A DNA stretch of 64,000 nucleotides from Rhizobacter sp. (GCA_023954175.1 JAMLIM010000004.1:23579-87578), one strand, 5' to 3'. Counted from the stretch's first letter, positions 16,907-26,560 are shown. A program made the numbers and translations. The notes: generated by a model not told the origin, from the sequence alone.

Positions 16907-19900
16907 TCAAGCCCAGGTCGGCGCCTCGAGCAGCGGGCACTGCCAGTGCTCGAATTCGTTCGGCGTCAGGGGGCGCCCGAACAGGAAGCCTTGCGCCATG
17001 GAGCAGCCGAGGTCTTCCAGCAGCTGCGCCTGCTCGGCCGTTTCGACACCTTCGGCGACGGTCTTGATGCCGAGTGCGCGCGCGACGAGCACGGTGGCCT
17101 GGATCAGCACGCGCCGGTGGTCGCTCTGCGCCAGCTGGCTGACGAAGGAGCGGTCGATCTTGACGATGTCGACCGGGATCTCGTGCAGGCAGGCAAGCGA
17201 CGAATAGCCGGTGCCGAAGTCGTCCAGCGCGAGGCTGACGCCGAGCGCCTTCAGGCGGTGCAGCATGCCGAGCGCGCTGCTGTCCTGCATCGCGAGGCTT
17301 TCCGTCACCTCCAGGCGCAGGCATTGCGGCGGCATGCCCGAGCGCAGCAGTTCATGCTGCACGCGCTCGTCCAGGTCGTCCTGGCCCAGTTGCGCGCGCG
17401 AGAGGTTGACGGCGACGCTTTGCGGCGCGGCAGCGCCGAGCGTCTCGCGCCAGAGCATGAACTGGTCGCAGGCGTCGCGCAGCACACGCGCGCCGAGCGC
17501 GGTGATGAGCCCGGTTTCCTCGGCGACGGGGATGAACTCGAGCGGCGGCACGATGCCGCGCTCCGGGTGGCGCCAGCGCGCCAGCGCTTCGACGCCGCGC
17601 AGGGCGCCGCTCGCGAGACAGACGATCGGCTGGTAGACGACGAAGAACTCGTCGTTCTGCAGCGCGCGGCGCAGGTCGTTCTCGAGGTCCAGCGTGCGGG
17701 CGACGCGCTCGTGCATCGTGGCGTCGAACAGCACGTAGCGCCCGCGCCCCGCGCGCTTGGCCTCGTACATCGCGGTGTCGGCGTCGCGCAGCAAGGCGTC
17801 GGCATCACCCCGGTTGGTGTCGCTCGCGACGACGCCGATGCTGACGCTCGAGTGCACCTCGTGCTCGCCGATCTGGTAGGGCTGCGAAAGGATGAACAGC
17901 AGCCGGCGCGCGACGAGCTCGGCGTCCTCGACGCCGCGGATGCCATCGAGCAGGATCACGAATTCGTCGCCGCCGATGCGGGCCGCGGTGTGCGCGTTGT
18001 CCTCGCCGCGCGCCACGGCGTCGCCCTCGCGCAGCGCAAGGCGCAGGCGCAGCGCGATCTGGCGCAGCAGCTCGTCGCCGACGTCGTGCCCCAGGCTGTC
18101 GTTGACGAGCTTGAAGCGGTCGAAGTCCATGAACAGCACGGCAAATCGATAGTCGTGCAGGCGGCGCGCGCGCAGCACCGCGTCGTGCAGCTTGCCCAGC
18201 ACCGAGACGCGGTTGGGCAGCTGCGTCAGGCCATCGGTCAGCGCGGCGCTGCGCAGTTGCTCCTCGAGCTGCTTCCTCTGCGTGATGTCGGTCCGGATCG
18301 CAACCTGCTCGATGACGCGCGATTGCGCGTCCTGCACCGGCACGATCGTCGTGTCCGCCCAGTAGAGCGAGCCGTCGCGCGCCCGGCTGCAGACCTCGCC
18401 GTGCCAGCTGCGCCCAGCCGTCACGTTGCGCCACATGTCGGCCCAGAACTGGCGCGGGTGGGTACCCGAGTTGACGAGGCGGTGCGTCTGGCCGATCAGT
18501 TCCTCGCGGCTGTATTGGCTGACCTGGCAGAAGCGGTCGTTCGCGTGCTTGATCGTGCCGGACGGGTCGGTGACGGAGACGATCGCGTGCTTGTCGAGCG
18601 CGGTCTGATAGGCGCGCAGCTCCGACAACGCATGCTCGGCGCGCTCGCGCGCCTCCTGCGTCGCCGCTTCGGCGCGCTTGGCACGGTCGATGTCGAGGTG
18701 CACGCCGGCGATCAGGATCGGCTGGCCGGCGCCGTCGCGCTCGACGACCGCACCCGCCGTCATCACCCAGGCCCAGTGGCCGCGCGCATGGCGCATGCGG
18801 AGTTCGGCCCGGTAGGCGACGGCCGGGTCGCGCAGATGGGCCTCGAGCAATGCCTGCACCGCCGGCAGGTCGTCCGGGTGCACCAGCCGGCGCCAGCCTT
18901 CGAGGCTTTGGTCGACCTGCTCCGGCGCGTAGCCGAGCATGCGCATCCACATGTCGTTGAAGCGCGCCTTGCCGTTCGCAAGCCGCAGCTCCCAGGTGCC
19001 GAGCGCCGCACCCTCGACCATCAGGCCGAGGCGCGCCTCCTGCGCACGCTTCTCGGTCAGGTCGACGAAGCAGACGATGACGCTTTCGACCGCGCCGCTG
19101 CGGTCGCGCAACGGCTGGGTGTCGAGTGACATCCAGCGCAGGCTGCCGCCGCCGCCCGGAATGCCCATCACGACGCCGCGTTCCGGCTCGCCGGTGCGCA
19201 GGCTGCGCCGCGCGGGCTCCTCGGCCTCGTCGAACAGGCTGCCGTCCTCGTGCACGCAGCGCCAGCGCGCGTCGTCGATGGCCTGCCCGCGCAGTTCGTC
19301 GGCGCTCACGCCGAGGATGCGGCTGGCGGCCTTGTTCGACTCGACGAAGCGCCCGTTCGCATCGACCACCACCATGCCGACCGGCATCGCCTCGATCAGC
19401 GTCGCCATGTGTTCGCGCTGCAGCACCTGGTCGGTGATGTCGGAGATCACCTCGACGTAGCCATTCGGTGCGCCGTGCTCGTCGGTCAGCGGCTGCAGGT
19501 CCATCTCGACCCAGAACTCGCGCCCGTCCTTGGCGCGGTTGCACAGGGGCACCTTGAGCTCCCGGCGATCGACCACGGCCTGGTGCAGACGCGCAAGCGT
19601 TTCGGCCGGCGTGCGCATGGAGCCCAGCATCTGCCCCGGCTCGCGGCCGGCCACTTCCGCAAGCGTGTAGCCCGACATCCGCGTGAAGCCGTCGTTGACC
19701 CAGACGATGCGGTGCGCGCGGTCGGTGAAGATCACGCCGCTGCCGGTGCGCTGCGCGGCGAGCGCGAGGTACTTCGTCTCCGCCGCCTGGGCGACGAGCT
19801 TCTCGTGCTGGCGGCGCAGCGCGCGCACCAGCGGCTCGAACACGGCGAGCGCGAGGCAGGCGAGCAAGGCGAGCATCAGCAGCGCCCATTCGCGGTTGGA

Positions 19901-20746
19901 CTCCTCGGCGCGGCGGCTGCGGGCGTCGGCCTCGGCCTGCAGCGCGGCGGCGAGCGAATCCATGTCGCGCAGGTAGGCCTCGGCCTCGCCCTGCAGGCCG
20001 AGCGCGATCGGCGGCATCATGTCGGGCGCGACCTTGGCGACGTAGCCGGCGTTCTCCCACAGCGACTCCTGCTGCACGATGACGCGGCTCACGAGATGGG
20101 TGATGTCGTCGGAAGGAGCGTCGCCCGTGTGGCGCTGCAGCTCGATCAGCGCCGTCAGCCGTTTGGACGCCGCCTCCATCAGCTTGCGCGACTGCTCGAT
20201 CTCGGCCAGATGCGGCCCGGCGTTGCGCGGCGCGAGCGACGCCAGCGCCGCGAGCCGGCCGATGCGCTGACTCTGCATGCGCTGGTGACCGGCGAGCGTG
20301 ATCAGCTCGGCATCGACCTGGCGCGCGGCCTCGGCCTGCTGCGCATGCCAGACCTGCCAGCCGGCCGCCATGCCGATCACGATCAGCGTGCCGTACAGGG
20401 CCGCCCGCAGCCGCTGCTGGCGGTAGGGCCTGAGCGCGTGCGTGCCGGACAGCGCTTCGGCACCGGCGTGCGCCTCGCCACCGCGCGCCGCATGGCGTGC
20501 CTGGCGCGCCGATCGCAGCAGCAGCACCAGCGGCAGCGCCAGCACGACGAGCAGGCACACCGCATCGAGCAGCGCCGCCTGCCAGCCCTGCATCGAATGC
20601 GTCCACTGCTTCAGCACGACGAGCACGAGCAGGTCTGCGGCAAAGATCGCCGCCAGCATCGCGGACGCATCGAGCCAGAAGCGCGGGCCGCGCGCCGCAC
20701 CGTGCGCCGGGTGGGAGGCCACCGGTTCAAGCTTGCTGTCGTTCAC
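16907..20746 (-). CDS. PilJ-N/multi-PAS/GGDEF/EAL cyclic-di-GMP protein
   Basis: A 1279-residue membrane signalling protein. Two N-terminal helices (about 28-46, 58-78) and a third (about 112-132) precede a PilJ/NIT-like periplasmic sensor (ELITLAGHQRMQSQRIGRLA) closed by a fourth helix (about 285-303). Four PAS/PAC units follow (first begins AAQRTGSGVIFTDRAHRIVW), then GGDEF (RIGGDEFVILL intact) and EAL (GVEALARW, VTESLAM, LALDDFGTGYSSL, DIVKIDRSF and TVAEGVET intact). About ten extra residues (GEDNAHTAAR) separate the usual REGDxVAR inhibitory-site region from GGDEF. Both catalytic domains look competent, so it may be bifunctional. The first codon is GTG directly abutting a GGAG, too close to be an ideal ribosome site, so the true start could be a little downstream. 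It follows rep on the same strand by 101 bp. Confidence 0.92.
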   Translation of the reverse strand: MNDSKLEPVASHPAHGAARGPRFWLDASAMLAAIFAADLLVLVVLKQWTHSMQGWQAALLDAVCLLVVLALPLVLLLRSARQARHAARGGEAHAGAEALSGTHALRPYRQQRLRAALYGTLIVIGMAAGWQVWHAQQAEAARQVDAELITLAGHQRMQSQRIGRLAALASLAPRNAGPHLAEIEQSRKLMEAASKRLTALIELQRHTGDAPSDDITHLVSRVIVQQESLWENAGYVAKVAPDMMPPIALGLQGEAEAYLRDMDSLAAALQAEADARSRRAEESNREWALLMLALLACLALAVFEPLVRALRRQHEKLVAQAAETKYLALAAQRTGSGVIFTDRAHRIVWVNDGFTRMSGYTLAEVAGREPGQMLGSMRTPAETLARLHQAVVDRRELKVPLCNRAKDGREFWVEMDLQPLTDEHGAPNGYVEVISDITDQVLQREHMATLIEAMPVGMVVVDANGRFVESNKAASRILGVSADELRGQAIDDARWRCVHEDGSLFDEAEEPARRSLRTGEPERGVVMGIPGGGGSLRWMSLDTQPLRDRSGAVESVIVCFVDLTEKRAQEARLGLMVEGAALGTWELRLANGKARFNDMWMRMLGYAPEQVDQSLEGWRRLVHPDDLPAVQALLEAHLRDPAVAYRAELRMRHARGHWAWVMTAGAVVERDGAGQPILIAGVHLDIDRAKRAEAATQEARERAEHALSELRAYQTALDKHAIVSVTDPSGTIKHANDRFCQVSQYSREELIGQTHRLVNSGTHPRQFWADMWRNVTAGRSWHGEVCSRARDGSLYWADTTIVPVQDAQSRVIEQVAIRTDITQRKQLEEQLRSAALTDGLTQLPNRVSVLGKLHDAVLRARRLHDYRFAVLFMDFDRFKLVNDSLGHDVGDELLRQIALRLRLALREGDAVARGEDNAHTAARIGGDEFVILLDGIRGVEDAELVARRLLFILSQPYQIGEHEVHSSVSIGVVASDTNRGDADALLRDADTAMYEAKRAGRGRYVLFDATMHERVARTLDLENDLRRALQNDEFFVVYQPIVCLASGALRGVEALARWRHPERGIVPPLEFIPVAEETGLITALGARVLRDACDQFMLWRETLGAAAPQSVAVNLSRAQLGQDDLDERVQHELLRSGMPPQCLRLEVTESLAMQDSSALGMLHRLKALGVSLALDDFGTGYSSLACLHEIPVDIVKIDRSFVSQLAQSDHRRVLIQATVLVARALGIKTVAEGVETAEQAQLLEDLGCSMAQGFLFGRPLTPNEFEHWQCPLLEAPTWA

Positions 20747-20847
20747 TCCAAAATCCCGGTTGTCGGTACCGCCTCAGGCGCACCTGCATCGCGCGCAAGC
20801 GCTTTCCACCCCGGTTTTCGGCCGCAAGGGCAGCAACTTGACATCGC

Positions 20848-23007
20848 TCAGCCCTCAGCGGGCTCCTGCCGGGCGTCGCGCTCGGCCTGCTCGACGCGCA
20901 GCGCGGATGCCGCGCGCAGCGCCTTCAGGCGCTCGCGCGGATCGACCTTCTGCACCGCCTCGTCGAGCTTCATCTCCTTGATGAAGCGGCTCGGCACGCC
21001 GGCCACCGTCTCGCGCCCGCGCTTGCGCCGGCGCAGCGTGCTGACCGCAAGCGTGCTGCGCGCGCGCGTGATGCCGACGTACATCAGGCGGCGCTCTTCC
21101 TGCAGCTGCTCGGGCGTGAGCGCTTCGCGTTCGGCGCCCGCGCCCGCCTTGCCGCCATCCTTCCCGACGGTCTTTGCAGCGAACGGCAGCAAGCCCTCGT
21201 TGACGCCGGCGAGCACGACGTGCGGCCACTCGAGGCCCTTGGCGGCGTGCAGCGTCGAGAGCGTCAGCACGTCGCGCTCGTCGCCGCGCTCGGCGAGGCT
21301 GACGATGACGCTGATCGATTGCGCGACGTCGAGCAGGCTCTTCGCCTCGGACTCGAAGCGGCCGCCGTCCTCGGTCAGCTCACCGCCGCAGCGGCGCGCG
21401 ACCCAGTCGACGAAATCGAGCACGTTGGCCCAGCGCGCGGCGGCGAGCTTCTCGCTGTCCTCGCCGTCGTGCAGGTGCTGCTCGTAGCCGATGTCCTTCA
21501 GCCACTGCAGCAGCAGCGCCTTCGCGTCGTCGGCGCCGCGCGTGTGGCGCGCCTTGTATTCGAGTTCGTTCACATAGCGGCCGAACTCGTGCAGCGCACC
21601 GATCGTCTTGCGGTTGAGCGCCGCACCGAGGCTGTCGGCGAACAGGGCCTCGAACAGGCTCGTCTTCCAGCGCCCGGCGAATTCGCCCAGGCTCGCGAGC
21701 GTCTGGTGGCCGATGCCGCGTTTCGGGCTCGTCACCGCGCGCAGGAAGGCGGTGTCGTCGTCCGGGTTCACGAGCAGGCGCAGCCACGCGCAGAGGTCAC
21801 GGATCTCGGCGCGGTCGAAGAAGCTCTGCCCGCCCGAGACCTTGTACGGGATCTGCGCCGCGCGCAGCTTCTGCTCGAAAGCGCGCGCCTGGTGGTTCGC
21901 GCGGTAGAGAATCGCGAAATCGCTGTAGCTGACCGCGTTGCCGCCCGGCGCTGCGGCGATGGTGCTGCCGCCCGCCGCACCGGCGACGGCTCCGAGGTTG
22001 GCGCGCAGCGCCTGCACGCGCGCCACGGCGCGCTCGGCCTCGTGCTCCTCGCCGTCACACTCCATCAGCGTCACCGGATCGCCGTCGCCGAATTCGCTCC
22101 AGAGCTTCTTCTCGTAGAGCTTCGGGTTGTGGGCGATCACCGCGTTGGCCGCGCGCAGGATGGCGCCTGTGGAGCGGTAGTTCTGCTCGAGCGCGATGAC
22201 CTTGAGCGTCGGGTAATCCTGCGCTAGGCGGGCGAGGTTCTCGATCGTCGCCCCGCGCCAGCCGTAGATGCTCTGGTCGTCGTCGCCGACCGCGGTGAAC
22301 AGCGGCGCCTGCGGGTCGGTGAGCAGTTTCAGCAGTTCGTACTGCGTCGCGTTGGTGTCCTGCACCTCGTCGACGAGCAGGTAGCGCAGCGTCTGCTGCC
22401 AGCGCTCGCGCACCTCGGTGTCGGTGCGCAGCAGCTTCAGCGGCAGGCCGATCAGGTCGTCGAAGTCCACCGCCTGGTAGGCGGCGAGGCGCTCCTCGTA
22501 GCGCTGCATCACGCGCCGCGCGACGCGCCCGTCGTCGCTCGCCGGCTCGACCTGATGGCTCGCGAGACCCTGGTTCTTCCACAGGCTGATCGCCCACTGC
22601 CAGCGCCGCGCGAGCGCGTTGTCGGACGTGCCGCCGGCGTCCTTCAGGACGCCCAGCACGTCGTCGGCGTCGAGGATCGAGAAGCGGGCCTTGAGGCCGA
22701 TGCGCTCGCCGTCGCTGCGCAGCATGCGCACGCCGAGCGCGTGGAAGGTGCTGACGACCAGATCCTTCGCCGCGCGCGGGCCGACGAGCGCCTTCGCGCG
22801 TTCGCGCATCTCCTGCGCCGCCTTGTTGGTGAAGGTGATCGCGGCGATCTGCTTGGGCTCGTAGCCCGCCTGCAGCAGCCGCGCGATCTTGTGCACGATG
22901 ACGCGCGTCTTGCCCGAACCGGCGCCGGCGAGCACGAGGCACGGGCCGCCGAGGTGGTGCACGGCTTCGAGCTGCGCTGGGTTGAGGGTATCGGGGGGTC
23001 GGGACAT
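20848..23007 (-). CDS. rep: ATP-dependent DNA helicase Rep
   Basis: A 719-residue superfamily 1 helicase. The Walker A is AGAGSGKT (27-34); motif Ia is AITFTNKAAQEM; Walker B is LVDEVQDTNATQYELL; motif III is VGDDDQSIYGWRGA; motif IV is LEQNYRS; motifs V/VI are TLSTLHAAKGLEW and RRLMYVGITRA. The DExQDTNxxQYELLKLL and FTAVGDDDQSIY wording is characteristic of Rep rather than UvrD or PcrA. Rep helps replication forks through obstacles. A low-complexity Gly/Ala insert (GAVAGAAGGSTIAAAPGG) lies near residue 350 and another (KDGGKAGAGAEREA) near 620, not usual in E. coli Rep. It is probably followed by the PAS/GGDEF/EAL gene, but the 101-bp gap makes an operon uncertain. Confidence 0.93.
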   Translation of the reverse strand: MSRPPDTLNPAQLEAVHHLGGPCLVLAGAGSGKTRVIVHKIARLLQAGYEPKQIAAITFTNKAAQEMRERAKALVGPRAAKDLVVSTFHALGVRMLRSDGERIGLKARFSILDADDVLGVLKDAGGTSDNALARRWQWAISLWKNQGLASHQVEPASDDGRVARRVMQRYEERLAAYQAVDFDDLIGLPLKLLRTDTEVRERWQQTLRYLLVDEVQDTNATQYELLKLLTDPQAPLFTAVGDDDQSIYGWRGATIENLARLAQDYPTLKVIALEQNYRSTGAILRAANAVIAHNPKLYEKKLWSEFGDGDPVTLMECDGEEHEAERAVARVQALRANLGAVAGAAGGSTIAAAPGGNAVSYSDFAILYRANHQARAFEQKLRAAQIPYKVSGGQSFFDRAEIRDLCAWLRLLVNPDDDTAFLRAVTSPKRGIGHQTLASLGEFAGRWKTSLFEALFADSLGAALNRKTIGALHEFGRYVNELEYKARHTRGADDAKALLLQWLKDIGYEQHLHDGEDSEKLAAARWANVLDFVDWVARRCGGELTEDGGRFESEAKSLLDVAQSISVIVSLAERGDERDVLTLSTLHAAKGLEWPHVVLAGVNEGLLPFAAKTVGKDGGKAGAGAEREALTPEQLQEERRLMYVGITRARSTLAVSTLRRRKRGRETVAGVPSRFIKEMKLDEAVQKVDPRERLKALRAASALRVEQAERDARQEPAEG

Positions 23008-23269
23008 GGGCAGCGCCGGCGCACGCCGCCCTCGAAGGCGTCCGTGCCTGGCCGGGCAAGGCGGCCGCGCATGATAGCCAGCACGCGCGGCAACCCTTGT
23101 GCTATGCAGCTATGCAGCGCGCTTCAGGGTCGAGGCGGGAGAGGTCCGGGTGCGAAGCGCGGCGCCAAGTGGAGCGCGAAGCCGGACACGAAGCCAGGCA
23201 CGAATCTGGGCTTCAACGGAACGACAACCACTGGCGGCCGAAGGGCATCGCGACGCCGCCGGCGCTGCA

Positions 23270-23908
23270 TCAAGTCCCGCCGACGTAGGGATTGCTGCGC
23301 CGTTCGCGCCCGAAGGTGCTTTCGGGGCCGTGGCCCGGGATGAAGACGGTGTCGTCACCCATCGGCCACAGGCGGCCGGTGATGCTCGAGATCAGCGTCG
23401 CATGGTCGCCGCCGGGGAAGTCGGTGCGCCCGATGCTGCCGGCGAACAGCACGTCGCCGACGAAGGCGCGCTTCGCCTCCGCGCTGTGAAAGACGACGTG
23501 CCCCGGCGTGTGGCCGGGGCAGTGGCGTACCGCGAGCGAGCACTCACCTACCTGCACCGTGTCACCATCGTGCAGCCAGCGCGTCGGCGTGAAGCTTTCA
23601 GCCGGCGGAAAGCCGAACTGCAGCGCCTGCTGGCGCAGGCCGTCGATCCAGAACTGGTCGCCCGGATGCGGGCCGACGACAGGCAGCGCCAGTTCGCGCG
23701 CCAGTGCCGCCGTCCCGCCCGCGTGGTCGATGTGCGCGTGCGTGAGCAGGATCTGCTTCAGCTTCACCCCGAGACGCTTCGCCTCGGCGCGGATTTCCGG
23801 CAGGTCGCCGCCAGGGTCGATCACGGCGCCTTCCATCGTCTGGTCGCACCAGACGATCGAGCAGTTCTGCTGGAAGGGCGTGACGGGGAGCGTGGCGTAG
23901 CGCAGCAT
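23270..23908 (-). CDS. Glyoxalase II-like MBL-fold metallohydrolase
   Basis: A 212-residue metallo-beta-lactamase-fold hydrolase with the metal motif THAHIDHAGG (H57, H59, D61, H62), H133 in CPGHTPGHVVF, D152 in VGDVLFAGSIGR and the terminal His in FIPGHGPEST. It resembles YcbL/GloB-type thioesterases (short form without the C-terminal glutathione-binding domain). The substrate is probably a thioester such as S-lactoylglutathione, but this cannot be fixed from sequence. The start (MLRYATLPVTPFQQNCS) is the family N-terminus; the longer frame upstream is rejected. The 260 bp between it and rep hold nothing recognisable. Confidence 0.9.
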   Translation of the reverse strand: MLRYATLPVTPFQQNCSIVWCDQTMEGAVIDPGGDLPEIRAEAKRLGVKLKQILLTHAHIDHAGGTAALARELALPVVGPHPGDQFWIDGLRQQALQFGFPPAESFTPTRWLHDGDTVQVGECSLAVRHCPGHTPGHVVFHSAEAKRAFVGDVLFAGSIGRTDFPGGDHATLISSITGRLWPMGDDTVFIPGHGPESTFGRERRSNPYVGGT

Positions 23909-24349
23909 GCGGGGTCCTGGGTTCTGGCAACCAAACGTCCATTTTGGGCTCGTTTCGGCCCACTCTTGCGCGCAGCTCGTCACCTTGCCGGGCAACCAGG
24001 TGTCGTTTCAAGAGGTCGGACGGTTCGATGGCCGCTCCCGACGCCGGCACCTGCAGCCCTGTCGTCGGCCGCCAATCTGGTCGCCAGCTTGCTGCCACTC
24101 GTCACTCGTGATCGGCAAGCCCCGGCCAGCTTCCTGCCTTTGGCCACGGACTGCTTCCAGACATCTCATCTCGACCTGCACAGGCCAGAGAGAGCCGCGA
24201 GTTCGCCACCAGAGGGCGGCCCGGGGAACCCAAGTGCCGCCTTGCCCGCGAATGGCCGCTCGACGCGCCGGAGCAGCCCGCCTTCTCCTTCTAAAAGTGT
24301 CAGGCGGCCGACGTTCGCCGGCGCGCTATCCAAACTGTCGTTGCGCGCG
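23909..24349. other. Intergenic region (441 bp), no gene seen
   Basis: Several frames stay open by chance, but none has a ribosome site or a recognisable family, and base composition is more even than in the flanking genes. It may contain decayed coding sequence, but no identifiable remnant was recognised. Confidence 0.4.
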
Positions 24350-24520
24350 TCAGCGAACCAGGATCGCAGCGGTCCAGTTGCCAAGGCGATGGTGCTGCGG
24401 CTGGCGTTCGGCCCACGCGGCAAGGCGCTCGAGCAAGGTGGCGCGAGGCGCGTTGCTTTGCACGGCGGGCTTCGGCAGCGACGGTCCGCCGACGATTCGA
24501 GGCAATGTGGAACTGATCAT
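24350..24520 (-). CDS. Small hypothetical protein divergent from LysR gene
   Basis: A 56-residue ORF starting MISSTLPRIVGGPSLPKP and ending LAAWAERQPQHHRLGNWTAA plus five residues. The ATG is preceded by GGAGG with a five-base spacer, one of the best ribosome sites in the window. The protein is basic and has an amphipathic segment (LLERLAAWAERQPQHHRLG). No family is recognised. It is divergent from the LysR-type gene with 132 bp between the two start codons, the classical layout for a LysR regulator and its target, which is the main reason to take it seriously. Confidence 0.5.
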   Translation of the reverse strand: MISSTLPRIVGGPSLPKPAVQSNAPRATLLERLAAWAERQPQHHRLGNWTAAILVR

Positions 24521-24617
24521 TGGAACCTCCAGCTTCAAGCAACCCAGGGTCGAAGTCCGAGATTCAAATGTAGGTACGACGAACCACGCACACAACTGAG
24601 CGATCTGCCCACTGACT

Positions 24618-24631
24618 TTGCATATTTGCAA
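24618..24631. promoter_or_regulatory. Palindromic LysR-box candidate TTGCA-N4-TGCAA
   Basis: The sequence TTGCATATTTGCAA lies 21 bp before the LysR start codon and about 100 bp before the divergent small ORF. It fits the dyad form T-N11-A expected for LysR-type binding sites, in an AT-richer patch of an otherwise GC-rich region. Confidence 0.4.
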
Positions 24632-24652
24632 GACTTCAGCCAAAGTCCCGCC

Positions 24653-25582
24653 ATGACCAATCTGGATTGGAGTGATCTCAAACACGCCCTCGCGGTGGCG
24701 GATGCGGGATCGCTCGCGGGTGCGGCGCGCCAGCTCGGCGTCAATCACACCACCGTGCTGCGCAGGCTCGACGCCTTGGAGGCGAGTCTTGGCTCACGCC
24801 TGTTCGATCGCAAGCGCAGCGGCTACGAGCCGACCGAGGCTGGGCGGGCGATGCTCGCGCACGCGCGCCACATGGCCGACCGGGTCGACGAAATCGAGCG
24901 TCAGGTGCTGGGTCAGGACCGCGAACTCACGGGCCGGCTGCGGGTGACGACAGCCTTCGTCATCATGGAACATCTGCTTCCCGCGCCGCTGGCCGATTTC
25001 GCGCGCGCCTACCCGGGCATCGAGGTCGAGGTGACGGAGAACGCCTTTCTCGTCGATCTGTCGCGCCAGCGCCCCGAGGTGGTCGGCCAGTCGCTGGCGC
25101 AACGCGAGGCAGATGTCGCGCTGCGCCTGTCCGACCAGGTGGCCGAGCACCTCGTCGGCCGCAATCTCGGTTTGACGCAGTGCCGCGTCTACGCGTTGCG
25201 CGACGCGCCCGAGCTTCCGCAGAGCGTGCAGCCGCTCAAGGACTTGGTGCGCGATGCGCCCTGGGTCGCATTCGAGAAGGACCAGCAGAACCGGATCTAC
25301 GATCGCTGGATGCGCGTGCAGATGGAAGGCGCCAATGTCAGAGTCCGCGTCGACATCTTCAACGCAACCGCTGCGATGTTGCGCACCGGCATCGGCGTCG
25401 GCTTGCTGCCCACCTTCATGGAGGCGAAACATCCCGAACTCGTGCCCGTGTCGGACCCGATCCCCGAGCTGGCGGCGCCGATCTGGATCCTGAGCCACCC
25501 CGACCTGCGGCGCACGGCACGCGTGCGCGCGTTCATGCAGCACGTAGGCGACGCTCTGGCCCGGCAGTTGGGAGCGGCCTGA
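24653..25582 (+). CDS. LysR family transcriptional regulator
   Basis: A 309-residue regulator. The N-terminal winged helix (residues 4-62: WSDLKHALAVADAGSLAGAA, VNHTTVLRRLDALEASLGSRLF) is of the subgroup with VNHTTVxRRLxALE rather than the more usual 'SQPALSRQI'. The C-terminal effector domain starts near residue 90 (GRLRVTTAFVIMEHLLPAPLADFARAYPGIEVEV). The start follows the AT-rich divergent region shared with the small ORF. It is convergent with the methyltransferase gene across 157 bp containing only a short palindrome at 25696-25710. Effector unknown. Confidence 0.93.
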   Translation: MTNLDWSDLKHALAVADAGSLAGAARQLGVNHTTVLRRLDALEASLGSRLFDRKRSGYEPTEAGRAMLAHARHMADRVDEIERQVLGQDRELTGRLRVTTAFVIMEHLLPAPLADFARAYPGIEVEVTENAFLVDLSRQRPEVVGQSLAQREADVALRLSDQVAEHLVGRNLGLTQCRVYALRDAPELPQSVQPLKDLVRDAPWVAFEKDQQNRIYDRWMRVQMEGANVRVRVDIFNATAAMLRTGIGVGLLPTFMEAKHPELVPVSDPIPELAAPIWILSHPDLRRTARVRAFMQHVGDALARQLGAA

Positions 25583-25739
25583 AGGACGACGGCCCGCTTC
25601 GTTCGGTCGCTACCGGGTTGTGCGCGCAAGCAGTGAGTTGATTGCCGCGCACCCCAAATGCGGCAGTCGATGGGTTGACGGCGGCCGGCATCGCCGGTCA
25701 TTTGATGACCAGCCGTTCAGGCCCGCGACCGGGGCCCCG

Positions 25740-26552
25740 CTATGTCGTCGCCAAGATCACATGCGCCTGGATCTTGCCGGCCACCGGGCCTTCGCCATGA
25801 CGGCTGGCGATCGCATCGGTAGCGCGGTCCGTTGCGAGCTGAAGCAGGCTGGCGTCGCGCGCCTCGATCTCGTTGCGCAGCGGCGTTCCCTGGCAATAGG
25901 CCGTGGCGGCGGCGCGTGCCGAGGGCGCGCGGCTTACCTCCTCTCGCGTTTCGATATCGATGTCGGCGAAGCCTGCGCGGCTCAATTCATCGCGGATCAA
26001 GGCGACATCGTGATACCCATGCGGCGTGCGGGCGATGAATCGCGGAGGGTCGTGCGCAAACACTGCGGCGACGGCGTGGGTGACTTCGTCGGCGAAGGCG
26101 TTCTCTTCGATGCGGTCCCAGACGCTGAAGACGAAGCGCCCGCCGGGCCGCAGCACGCGACGCGCCTCGGCATAGCCGGCGATGCGGCTGGGGAAGAACA
26201 TCACGCCGAACTGGCAGCAGACGACGTCGAACGAGGCATCCTCGAACGGCAAGGCGAGCGCGTCCGCCTGCCGCCATTCGATACGGCGATCGGGTCCCTG
26301 GCGGGCGGCGGCGTAGTCGAGCATGGGTTGGTTGAGGTCGGTCACCACGTAGTGCGCGCCGGCGCCGAGTCTTGGCGCGAGCGCCCGCGTGACCACACCG
26401 GAGCCGGCCGCCGTTTCAAGCACCGCGTTGGGGGCGCAGGCAGCGACACGCTGCGCCAGGTCCACCGCATAAGCCTCGAAGATGAGGGGGACCATCAGCG
26501 TGTCGTAGAGCTTCGGGATCGAGCCCGTGAAGACCGTGTCGCTCTGAGCCAT
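25740..26552 (-). CDS. Class I SAM-dependent methyltransferase
   Basis: A 270-residue methyltransferase of the UbiE/Methyltransf_11 kind: VLETAAGSGVVTRALAPRLGAG (motif I, with Ala in place of the first Gly), VVTDLNQPMLDYAA, WRQADALALPFEDASFDVVCCQFGVMFFPSR and EARRVLRPGGRFVFSVWD. Substrate unknown. It lies 203 bp downstream of an AraC gene on the same strand. That gap carries two copies of CCTTGCAA, so it probably has its own promoter. The start is preceded by AAGGGG at a suitable distance. Confidence 0.88.
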   Translation of the reverse strand: MAQSDTVFTGSIPKLYDTLMVPLIFEAYAVDLAQRVAACAPNAVLETAAGSGVVTRALAPRLGAGAHYVVTDLNQPMLDYAAARQGPDRRIEWRQADALALPFEDASFDVVCCQFGVMFFPSRIAGYAEARRVLRPGGRFVFSVWDRIEENAFADEVTHAVAAVFAHDPPRFIARTPHGYHDVALIRDELSRAGFADIDIETREEVSRAPSARAAATAYCQGTPLRNEIEARDASLLQLATDRATDAIASRHGEGPVAGKIQAHVILATT

Positions 26553-26560
26553 GAAGCACC

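Noticed and set aside
25696-25710. Palindrome GGTCAT-TTG-ATGACC between LysR and methyltransferase genes as a terminator
   Set aside because: Short, not GC-rich enough and no T-tract on either side.
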